The translations under genes and the position numbers were made by a program. The notes under the pieces were generated by a model. That model saw nothing but the letters and a program-made list of their open reading frames with translations, made no database searches and was not told the DNA's origin. From Ruminococcus sp. (GTDB taxonomy: Bacteria > Bacillota > Clostridia > Oscillospirales > Ruminococcaceae), in assembly GCA_022768805.1 (NCBI GenBank), contig JALELB010000003.1, positions 1-44,956 of the forward strand: a DNA stretch of 44,956 nucleotides, read 5' to 3'. Within the stretch, counting starts at the first letter, position 1, and every line of letters starts with the position of its first letter. Below, piece by piece: positions 29,724 to 37,259 of the stretch.

Positions 29724-31709
29724 TTATTCAGCATCCTCGGAGGAATATGCAACCTCATCGGCTTCCTCAGCCTTGGCTGCTTCCGCATCATCCAGCAGCG
29801 CCCGCATGGAAATGCTGATGCGCTTCTTCTCCGGATCGATCTCTACGATCTTGACCTGAACCTGCTGACCAACGGAAAGGATGTCCTTTACGTTGTCAAC
29901 CCGCTGGTTTGCAATCTGGGAAATGTGGATCAGACCGTCCACACCGTCCATGATCTGTGCGAATGCACCGAACTGGGTGATGGAAACAACGGTTGCGTCA
30001 ACCACGTCACCAACATTGTACTTTGCCAGGAACTGCTCCCAGGGGTTGTCTTCCTTCTTCTTGTAGCCCAGGGAAATGCGGTTTGCTTCCGGATCCAGCG
30101 CCTTGATGTAAACCTCCAGCATGTCACCAACCTTGACAACCTCGCTGGGGTGCTTGATGCGCTTCCAGCTCAGCTCGGAAATGTGAACCATGCCGTCGAT
30201 GCCGCCCAGGTCAACAAATGCACCGTAGCTGGTCAGGGACTTGACCTCGCCGGTGAATACCTGGCCAACCTCTGCGGTTTCCCAGAACTTTGCCTTTGCT
30301 GCGTCCTTCTGTGCCTTGGCAACTGCCTTGATGGAGCCAACTGCACGGCGACGCTGCTCATTGACCTCAATGATCTTCAGCTCAACGGGCTTGCTCTTCA
30401 GCACGGAAAGATCAGCGTCTCTGCCCAGACCGGACTGGGATGCGGGAACGAATACTCGTACACCGTCGCAGGAAACGATGAGTCCGCCCTTGACAGCGTT
30501 CTGTACGATACCCTTGAGGATGGTGCCCTCTTCCTTGGCCTTGGCAATGTTCTCGAAGCCAACCAGCTCGTCAACCCGGCGCTTGGACAGCAGAACATAG
30601 CCCTCAGGGTCATTGATCTTGGTGACAATCAGATCCAGCTCATCGCCGGGCTGCACCAGGTCAGCCGGCTTCTTGCCGGGGTCGTCAGTCAGCTCATCCA
30701 GGGGAACATAGCCGGTGTGCTTGGTGCCCACGTCTACGATCGCCTCGTTGTTGTTTACAGAAACAACGTAGCCCTTAACTCTCTCTCCTGTATGTATTTT
30801 TTTGAAGGACTGCTCCAGAGCCGCTTCGAAATCAATGTCCTCATCCAGATTGTTTTTCGCGATTTCAGTCATGGTTGTTTGTACCTCCTTAATGATATAA
30901 GCCGGGGTCGAAGCTCCGGCCGTGATGCCAATCCGTCTGGCACCGGAAAAATCGAGCGCGAACAGCTCGCCTGCGTTTTCAATATGGTACGCCTTGCAGT
31001 TCTTCCGGCAAACGTCATAAAGCTTCACCGTATTGGAACTGTTTCGTCCGCCGACCACTACCATGACGTCAGTATCAGCAGAAAGCCGGGCCGCATCCGA
31101 TTGCCGGCTTGCGGTCGCATTGCAGATCGTATCGAAAACGAGTATATCGGGATCGTCCTTTGGCAATTGTTTCAGACAGTCACCCCATAATAATATATTA
31201 TACGTTGTTTGTGCGACAATTGCAAGCTTTTTTTTGAATTTCGGAGAATTTTTATCAATGTAACATTTCAGCTCGGTTTCGTCCTTAAAAACGGCACAGT
31301 TTTCGTCACAATGACCAACAATCCCCTGCACCTCCGGGTGGGAAGCGTCCCCGGCAATCAGAATAAAATACCCCTTTGCAGACTGCTCCGCCACAATTTT
31401 ATGGATCCGTGCCACAAAGGGACAGGTGGCGTCAATCAGGGGATTGCCCTTTGCTGCAATCTGGTCATAGATTTTTCTGCCTACCCCGTGGGACCGGATC
31501 ACCACCCGCTCCCCCGGCTCCAGCTCCTCCACAGCGCTGACAATCCGGGCACCCTTGGCGATCATATCATTCACCACGTCCGCATTGTGAATGATAGGGC
31601 CCAGGGTGGCAACCCGTCCGCCCTTTTCCAGCTCTGCATACACCAGCTTAACCGCCCGGTCCACCCCGAAGCAGAAGCCGGCGGTTTTGGCAACCGTAAT
31701 TTCTGCCAT
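29724..31709 (-). CDS. ispH: Fused HMBPP reductase (IspH) and ribosomal protein S1
   Basis: A 661-residue fusion. Residues 1-285 are IspH, the iron-sulfur enzyme making IPP and DMAPP in the last step of the MEP pathway. Its three cluster cysteines are in FCFGVDRA, DATCPFVARIH and DTICNATASRQ. From about 300 there are four S1 RNA-binding repeats (for example GERVKGYVVSVNNNEAIVDVG, GQVFTGEVKSLTSYGAFVDLG-type and VGDVVDATVVSITQFGAFA), then an acidic tail. The fusion is well known in Clostridia. The start MAEITVAKTAG at 31709 follows AGGGAGG; the frame is open upstream without a start signal. It is last gene of the operon, 10 bases after plsC. Confidence 0.95.
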   Translation of the reverse strand: MAEITVAKTAGFCFGVDRAVKLVYAELEKGGRVATLGPIIHNADVVNDMIAKGARIVSAVEELEPGERVVIRSHGVGRKIYDQIAAKGNPLIDATCPFVARIHKIVAEQSAKGYFILIAGDASHPEVQGIVGHCDENCAVFKDETELKCYIDKNSPKFKKKLAIVAQTTYNILLWGDCLKQLPKDDPDILVFDTICNATASRQSDAARLSADTDVMVVVGGRNSSNTVKLYDVCRKNCKAYHIENAGELFALDFSGARRIGITAGASTPAYIIKEVQTTMTEIAKNNLDEDIDFEAALEQSFKKIHTGERVKGYVVSVNNNEAIVDVGTKHTGYVPLDELTDDPGKKPADLVQPGDELDLIVTKINDPEGYVLLSKRRVDELVGFENIAKAKEEGTILKGIVQNAVKGGLIVSCDGVRVFVPASQSGLGRDADLSVLKSKPVELKIIEVNEQRRRAVGSIKAVAKAQKDAAKAKFWETAEVGQVFTGEVKSLTSYGAFVDLGGIDGMVHISELSWKRIKHPSEVVKVGDMLEVYIKALDPEANRISLGYKKKEDNPWEQFLAKYNVGDVVDATVVSITQFGAFAQIMDGVDGLIHISQIANQRVDNVKDILSVGQQVQVKIVEIDPEKKRISISMRALLDDAEAAKAEEADEVAYSSEDAE

Positions 31710-31719
31710 ACAATCCTCC

Positions 31720-32346
31720 CTATTCCTGTTCAGGCTCCGCCGCCGGCAGAGCCGGTTCATCCACCAGCGCCTTGATGGCGGTCATGATCCGGTTTTTCAG
31801 TGCTGCCAGCTCCCGGGGCTTGGGATCCTCCCCCACTGCCAGCTCCGCCGCCTCAATAGGCTTTCCGAACCGGACGATAATGTCGCTGCGAAAGTGGAGC
31901 TTTCCTTCAAAGGTGATGCCCACCGGCACCACCGGCGCACCGGTCTGGGCAGCGATCAGCGCCACGCCGGTTTTGCCCCGGCCCACCCGGCCATCCTTGG
32001 AGCGGGTGCCCTCCGGGAAGATCATCAGCACCTTGCCGCTGCGCACATACTGCTCGGCGGTTTCAATTACGCTGTTGTCCCCGGCGCCCCGGGTTACGGG
32101 GAATGCCCCCAGCTTCCGGATCAGCCAGCCAAAAAACCGGTTCCGGAACAACTCCTCCTTTGCCATGAACACACAGCGTCTTTTGCGCAGTCGGGTGGCA
32201 AGCAGGGGCGGGTCCGCATAACTCCGGTGGTTGGAGGCCAGTACAAAGCCCCCGGAGGCGGGAATATTCTCCAGTCCCTCCACCCGGATATGATAGAACA
32301 GAAAATATACGCATTTGACAACCCAGTATCCGAAGCCGTACAGCAT
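31720..32346 (-). CDS. plsC: 1-acyl-sn-glycerol-3-phosphate acyltransferase
   Basis: A 208-residue membrane-associated acyltransferase that makes phosphatidic acid from lysophosphatidic acid. It has an N-terminal hydrophobic segment, the catalytic NHRSYADP (NHx4D), the glycerol-phosphate motif FPEGTRSKDG and a later VPVGITFEG block. The ATG at 32346 overlaps the stop of cmk (TAATG), giving translational coupling. A frame extension upstream exists but would lie inside cmk. The order cmk-plsC-ispH/rpsA is common in Clostridia. Confidence 0.93.
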   Translation of the reverse strand: MLYGFGYWVVKCVYFLFYHIRVEGLENIPASGGFVLASNHRSYADPPLLATRLRKRRCVFMAKEELFRNRFFGWLIRKLGAFPVTRGAGDNSVIETAEQYVRSGKVLMIFPEGTRSKDGRVGRGKTGVALIAAQTGAPVVPVGITFEGKLHFRSDIIVRFGKPIEAAELAVGEDPKPRELAALKNRIMTAIKALVDEPALPAAEPEQE

Positions 32347-33011
32347 TACAATCCCAGCCTTTCCCGGCAAAGCTCCAGCAGATGCCGGATCACCTGCTGC
32401 TGATCCATCTTTGTGGTATCCACCAGCACCGCATCCTCCGCCTGCCGCAGGGGAGAAACAACCCGGTTACGGTCCGCCTCATCCCGCTTGATGATGTCCT
32501 CAAGAATCTGCTCCATGGAAGGGCAGTCCGGCTTTTCGGAAAGCTCCAGATACCGGCGGCGGGCACGCTCCTGGGGGGAGGCAGTCAGGAAGATCTTCAG
32601 ATCCGCATGGGGCAGCACCACTGTGCCGATGTCCCTGCCGTCCATGATGACGTTGTTCTGCTTTGCCATATCCAGCTGCAGGTCGAACAGATACTGCCGC
32701 ACAGCAGGCAGGGCGGAAACCACCGACGCCGCCATGGAAATCTCCGGGGTACGGATCAGACCAGACACATCCTCGCCGCACAGCAGCACATGCTGGGTAC
32801 CCTCTGCAAAGCAAAGGGAAATATCCGCTGTGTTTAAGCATGCGGCAATCTGCTCCGGGGTTTCCGCCCCCTGCCGCTTTGCATGCAGCGCCACCGTCCG
32901 ATACAGCGCCCCCGTGTCCACATAGATAAAGCCAAGCTCCGCAGCCACCGCCCGGGCGATGGTGCTTTTTCCGGCGCCTGCCGGGCCGTCAATTGCAATG
33001 TTGATACTCAT
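32346..33011 (-). CDS. cmk: Cytidylate kinase
   Basis: A 221-residue nucleotide kinase phosphorylating CMP and dCMP. The P-loop is DGPAGAGKST near residue 8, followed by LGFIYVDTGALYR, a CMP-binding region, MDGRDIGTVVLP and the lid ASPQERARRRYLE. The length is typical for the bacterial enzyme (220-230). The start MSINIAIDG at 33011 follows GGAAGGAAAAG. Its stop overlaps plsC, and it lies 17 bases after the BaiN-like gene. Confidence 0.96.
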   Translation of the reverse strand: MSINIAIDGPAGAGKSTIARAVAAELGFIYVDTGALYRTVALHAKRQGAETPEQIAACLNTADISLCFAEGTQHVLLCGEDVSGLIRTPEISMAASVVSALPAVRQYLFDLQLDMAKQNNVIMDGRDIGTVVLPHADLKIFLTASPQERARRRYLELSEKPDCPSMEQILEDIIKRDEADRNRVVSPLRQAEDAVLVDTTKMDQQQVIRHLLELCRERLGL

Positions 33012-33028
33012 ATCTTTTCCTTCCCGCC

Positions 33029-34258
33029 TTACATGCTGCATCCGGCTGCGTAGCCGGTGGCAAAGGCAATCTGTAAATTAAAGCCCCCTGTGTATGCGTC
33101 CACATCCAGCAGCTCCCCGGCAAAAAACAATCCAGGCAGCAGCTTTGACTCCATGGTTTTGGGGCTGACCTCTCTGACGGATACGCCCCCCCGGGTGATG
33201 ATGGCCTCGCTGATGGGGCGGAAGTCCTGCACCGTCAGGGGGAACGCCTTTAAAAATGCCCCGAACTCCAGCCGCTGTGCCCGGGTGATCTGGTTGACCC
33301 GCAAATTCCCGTCCAGACCGGACAGCTGGATCGCCGCCGGGATCATGCCCTTGGGCAGCAGCTTGGACAGGGCGTTGGACAGGGTGCGGTTCTGGAACAG
33401 CTGGAAATCCCGCTGGAGCCGCAGATCCAGCTGCTCCGGGGTCAGTCCCGGCTTTAAGTCGATCTCCAGTCTGTATCTGCCCGGTTCCATCTTCGGAATA
33501 TGGCAGCTGGCGCTGAGCACCAGAGGGCCGGACACCCCGAAGTGAGTAAAGAGCATCTCCCCCAGCTCCCGGAACAGGCATTTTCCCCCGTCATACAGGG
33601 ACAATGTCACATTCCGCAGGGACAGCCCCATCATATCCCGGCACTGCTTCTCCCGGATGACCAGGGGCACCAGGGAGGGCTCCGGTGGGACAATGGTATG
33701 CCCTGCCCGGCGGGCGATCTCATAACCGTCCCCGGTGGAGCCGGTGGCAGGGTAGGACATGCCCCCGGTGGCAAGCAGCACAGATTCGGCTTCATACGCC
33801 TTTCCATCCACCAGCAGGCCCCGGCAGCGTCCCTCCTGGGCAAGCAGATCCGTCACCTGTCCCGGGATAACCCGAACCCCCAGCCGGCGGCATTCCCTGC
33901 GCAGGGCAGAAACAATCTCCTGGGCGCTGTCGCTGACCGGGAATACCCTGTTTCCACGCTCGGTTTTGAGGGGAACCCCCAGGGCTTCAAAGAATGCCAT
34001 AACCTCCGCCGGGCCGCAGGCGGAAAAGGCGCTGTATAAGAACCTGCCGTTCCGGGGAATGTTGGCAAGCAGGGTGTCCCGGTCGCAGTTGTTGGTCACG
34101 TTGCAGCGGCCTTTTCCGGTAATCCGCAGCTTTTTCCCCAGCTCTCCCCCGGGGTTATGCTCCACAATGGCCGTGCGCCGGCCCAGCCGTGCAGCGGTAA
34201 TAGCTGCAAAGCAGCCTGCCGCACCCCCTCCGGCAATCAGACAATCCCATCTGCTCAT
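33029..34258 (-). CDS. BaiN/RdsA family NAD(P)/FAD-dependent oxidoreductase (HI0933-like)
   Basis: A 409-residue flavoprotein of the HI0933/BaiN family. The FAD dinucleotide motif GGGAAGCFAA begins at residue 9. GKKLRITGKGRCNVTNN and LATGGMSYPATGSTGDGYEIA are family signatures, and the C-terminal LFFAGELLDVDAYTGGFNLQIAFATGYAAG closes the FAD site. Some relatives have been linked to bile-acid dehydroxylation and others are uncharacterised; nothing here favours a bile-acid role. The start at 34258 follows AAGGAG and overlaps the stop of the DUF3006 gene (ATGA). Confidence 0.9.
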   Translation of the reverse strand: MSRWDCLIAGGGAAGCFAAITAARLGRRTAIVEHNPGGELGKKLRITGKGRCNVTNNCDRDTLLANIPRNGRFLYSAFSACGPAEVMAFFEALGVPLKTERGNRVFPVSDSAQEIVSALRRECRRLGVRVIPGQVTDLLAQEGRCRGLLVDGKAYEAESVLLATGGMSYPATGSTGDGYEIARRAGHTIVPPEPSLVPLVIREKQCRDMMGLSLRNVTLSLYDGGKCLFRELGEMLFTHFGVSGPLVLSASCHIPKMEPGRYRLEIDLKPGLTPEQLDLRLQRDFQLFQNRTLSNALSKLLPKGMIPAAIQLSGLDGNLRVNQITRAQRLEFGAFLKAFPLTVQDFRPISEAIITRGGVSVREVSPKTMESKLLPGLFFAGELLDVDAYTGGFNLQIAFATGYAAGCSM

Positions 34259-34467
34259 TTTCGACTCCTTAGCCGCCGGTATTTTTCCGCAATTTCCTGG
34301 CGGCGCCTGGCAGTGGCCGCTGTATCCACCAGGATGCCCTGCGCCGTGCTGCACAGCACATCCCCTTCCTTTGCATCCGGGGGCAGCTGCTGCCGGGGCA
34401 GCTCCAGCCCGCCCTGATCCGTTTCGATCACCGCCCTGTCCCCTTCTATCCGATCCAATATCCACAT
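34255..34467 (-). CDS. DUF3006 family small protein
   Basis: A 70-residue protein starting MWILDRIEGDRAVIETDQGG, matching the DUF3006 family, which commonly sits next to secreted or membrane ComEC-like metallo-beta-lactamase genes, as here. It has a small beta-rich N-terminus and a basic helical tail (ARRRQEIAEKYRRLRSRK). The start at 34467 lies one base after the upstream stop, with GGGAGG nine bases earlier. Its stop overlaps the BaiN-like start. The molecular function is unknown. Confidence 0.82.
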   Translation of the reverse strand: MWILDRIEGDRAVIETDQGGLELPRQQLPPDAKEGDVLCSTAQGILVDTAATARRRQEIAEKYRRLRSRK

Positions 34468-34468
34468 G

Positions 34469-35395
34469 CTAAGCCGCCTCCCTTTCCCAGTGTACCTGTA
34501 TGCTATGCCCGTTGCTTTCCATGACAATGGTGCCCTGCAGATCCGTCCGGTAAATTTTGTCCGTATAGCCGGCAAGCCGCTCCACCGTGTTGGAATGAGG
34601 ATGATTGTAGGAATTGTCCCCGCACTGGATCACCGCCATCCGGGGGCTCACCGCCGCCAAAAATTTCTTTCTGGTAGAAGTGCTGCTGCCGTGATGCCCC
34701 ACCTTCAGCACATCCACCGGCGAGAGCACCTGTGCCTGCAAAAGCTCCTTTTCCGCCTGCTCCTCCATGTCTCCGGTAAAGAGAAAGCTGTTTTCCCCGT
34801 AGGTCAGCCGAGCTACAAGGGAATAGTTGTTCAGGCTCTCATAATCCGTGCCCATGGGTCCCAGAATCTCCAGTACCGCACCCTTGTCCAGCTGATACCG
34901 GGTTCCGGGGGTGACGATTTCCAGAGTAAGGGATGCCTGCGCCACTGCCTCCAGAAACCGTTCGTAGCTGGCAGAGAGCGGCAGCTGCTCCTCCGGAATG
35001 TCCGACACCAGCACATGCTCCGCCGGGATCTCCTCCAGTACCTTGGCCAGTCCGCCAATATGGTCGGAATGGGGGTGGGTGGAAATCACATAGTCCAGGG
35101 ATCTGACCCCCTGCTGCTGCAGATACTGCACCACCGTTTCTCCGGCCTCCCGTTCACCGGCGTCAATGAGGATATCCGTCCCGCCAGAGTGCATATAAAT
35201 GGAGTCCCCCTGTCCCACATCGATAAAATGCACGGACAGGGTATCCTCCGCAGGTGCCGGACGCTTTGCGCTGTACAGCCGGACAAGATTGCACAGCAGC
35301 AGTCCTGCAAGCAGCAAAACCGTAAGACAGACGGTCATGGCAGGGCTCAGCCTCTGCCTTTGCCCCTGCGGCCTGCGCCCCTTTCTTTTTTCCAT
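34469..35395 (-). CDS. ComEC/Rec2-like metallo-beta-lactamase fold hydrolase
   Basis: A 308-residue protein with one N-terminal membrane anchor (about 20-42) and an outward-facing metallo-beta-lactamase domain. Metal motifs are STHPHSDHIGG (about 105-115), FTGDME and VGHHGSSTST, as in the C-terminal hydrolase domain of the DNA-uptake protein ComEC. Without the ComEC channel domain this is the stand-alone form often annotated as a competence-related nuclease; the substrate could be extracellular DNA or another phosphoester. The start at 35395 has GGAAAGG upstream and overlaps the end of the YgiQ gene by 49 bases. Confidence 0.87.
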   Translation of the reverse strand: MEKRKGRRPQGQRQRLSPAMTVCLTVLLLAGLLLCNLVRLYSAKRPAPAEDTLSVHFIDVGQGDSIYMHSGGTDILIDAGEREAGETVVQYLQQQGVRSLDYVISTHPHSDHIGGLAKVLEEIPAEHVLVSDIPEEQLPLSASYERFLEAVAQASLTLEIVTPGTRYQLDKGAVLEILGPMGTDYESLNNYSLVARLTYGENSFLFTGDMEEQAEKELLQAQVLSPVDVLKVGHHGSSTSTRKKFLAAVSPRMAVIQCGDNSYNHPHSNTVERLAGYTDKIYRTDLQGTIVMESNGHSIQVHWEREAA

Positions 35396-37248
35396 GCCTT
35401 TCCGTCCTTTCTGCCCCGGCCTGTGCCGGAAACAGGCTTTCTGTGGGTGGGTTCATCCGGGGTCACCAGGCAATCCGGCCCGGTGCCGATCAGATCCCGC
35501 CGCCCGGCCTTTTTCAGCGCCGCCAGCACCAGCGGCTTATTCTTCGGCTGGAAGTATTGAAGCAGCGCCCGCTGCATGGCTTTCTCCTCCGGGGTCTTCG
35601 GCACGTACACCGGCTCCATGGTGTAGGGGTCCAGCTCCGTATAGAACATACAGGTGGATAATGTGCCCGGAGTGGGGTAGAAATCCTGCACCTGCTCCGG
35701 GTGGATATGCTGCTGCTTTAAAAAGACTGCCAGCTCCACCGCCGCCTGTAGGGTGCTGCCCGGATGGGAGGACATCAGGTAGGGAACCAGGTACTGCTCC
35801 TTCCCCATGCCCTTGGTGATCTCGTAGAATTTTTTCTGAAAGGCAAGATATGCTTCAATATGGGGCTTGCCCATCTTGTCCAGCACCGCCGCTGCGCAAT
35901 GCTCCGGCGCCACCTTCAGCTGACCGCTGACATGGTACCGGATCAGCTCCCGCATAAAGGTATCGTCCGGATCCGCCATCAGATAATCGTACCGGATGCC
36001 GGAACGGATGAACACCCGCTTGACCCCCTTGATCTTCCGGAGCTGCCGGAGCATATGCAGATATTCTTCGTGATCCGCATGCAGACCCTTGCAGGGTGCG
36101 GGCGCCAGGCACTTTTTCCCCTTGCACAGGCCGGCGGTCAGCTGCTTTTCGCAGGAGGGATGCCGGAAGTTGGCGGTAGGTCCCCCCACGTCGTGAATAT
36201 AGCCCTTGAAATTGGGCATCTGCACAATCCGCTCCGCCTCTGCAAGCACGGATTCCTCGCTGCGGACGGTGACCCGTCTGCCCTGGTGCAGGGCGATGGA
36301 GCAGAAGTTGCAGAAGCCGAAGCATCCCCGGTTGTGGGTGATGGAAAACTGCACCTCTTCGATGCCCGGCACGCCGCCCTGGGCTTCATAGCTGGGGTGA
36401 TAGGTTCGGGTATAGGGCAGGCTGTACACCCAGTCCAGCTCCTCCGTGGTCAAAGAAAGGGCTGGGGGATTCTGCACCAGCATCCGGCTGCCATGCCGCT
36501 GAATTACCCGCTTGCCGTATATTTCGTCCTGCTGATCGTACTGGATCCGGCAGGCCTTGGCGTATGCCTGCTTGCTTTCGCAGACCTGGGCATAGCTGGG
36601 GCATTCCGCCGAGCCTAAGGGGGTATGCTCCGGGGCGGTCATATAGCAGCTGCCCCGGATTTCCGTCAGCTGCCCCACCGGGATTCCGTCCCGCAGACCC
36701 TGGGCAACTTCTATAATGGAATGCTCCCCCATGCCGTACAGCAGAAGATCTGCGCCGCTTTCCTCCAGAATGGAAGGGCGCACCCGGTCGTCCCAGTAAT
36801 CGTAATGGGCAAACCGGCGCAGAGAAGCCTCCAGTCCCCCGATGATGATGGGCACATCCCCGTACAGCTCCCGGAGCTTCCGGCAGTACACCAGCACCGC
36901 CCGGTCCGGCCGCTTCCCTGCCTTCCCCCCCGGGGAGTAGGCGTCCTGGGAGCGTTTACGCTTGGCAGCGGTATAATGCGCCACCATGGAGTCAATGTTG
37001 CCGGAGGTCACCAGGAACCCCAGCCGGGGTCTGCCGAACCGGGTAAAGTCCCGGTGGCTGCGCCAGTCCGGCTGGGACAGGATGGCCACCGAAAAGCCCT
37101 TAGCCTCCAGCACCCGGGAGATGATCGCCGCTCCGAAGCTGGGATGATCCACATAGGCGTCCCCGATGACGTATACAAAATCCGGCACGTCAATGCCCCG
37201 GGCGTTCAGCTCCTCCCGGGTCATGGGTAAAAATCGTGTATCCGGCAT
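35347..37248 (-). CDS. YgiQ family radical SAM protein
   Basis: A 633-residue radical SAM protein of the YgiQ type. It has an N-terminal B12-binding-like region (about 25-200), the cluster motif CFGFCNFC (CxxxCxxC, about 309-316), HDVGGPTANFR and VAPEH blocks typical of YgiQ, and a very basic Gly/Lys/Arg-rich tail (about 600-633). The reaction is not established to my knowledge. The start at 37248 follows AGGAGG directly after ftsK. The tail encodes the 49-base overlap with the hydrolase gene. Confidence 0.93.
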   Translation of the reverse strand: MPDTRFLPMTREELNARGIDVPDFVYVIGDAYVDHPSFGAAIISRVLEAKGFSVAILSQPDWRSHRDFTRFGRPRLGFLVTSGNIDSMVAHYTAAKRKRSQDAYSPGGKAGKRPDRAVLVYCRKLRELYGDVPIIIGGLEASLRRFAHYDYWDDRVRPSILEESGADLLLYGMGEHSIIEVAQGLRDGIPVGQLTEIRGSCYMTAPEHTPLGSAECPSYAQVCESKQAYAKACRIQYDQQDEIYGKRVIQRHGSRMLVQNPPALSLTTEELDWVYSLPYTRTYHPSYEAQGGVPGIEEVQFSITHNRGCFGFCNFCSIALHQGRRVTVRSEESVLAEAERIVQMPNFKGYIHDVGGPTANFRHPSCEKQLTAGLCKGKKCLAPAPCKGLHADHEEYLHMLRQLRKIKGVKRVFIRSGIRYDYLMADPDDTFMRELIRYHVSGQLKVAPEHCAAAVLDKMGKPHIEAYLAFQKKFYEITKGMGKEQYLVPYLMSSHPGSTLQAAVELAVFLKQQHIHPEQVQDFYPTPGTLSTCMFYTELDPYTMEPVYVPKTPEEKAMQRALLQYFQPKNKPLVLAALKKAGRRDLIGTGPDCLVTPDEPTHRKPVSGTGRGRKDGKAWKKERGAGRRGKGRG

Positions 37249-37259
37249 ACTGCCGCCTC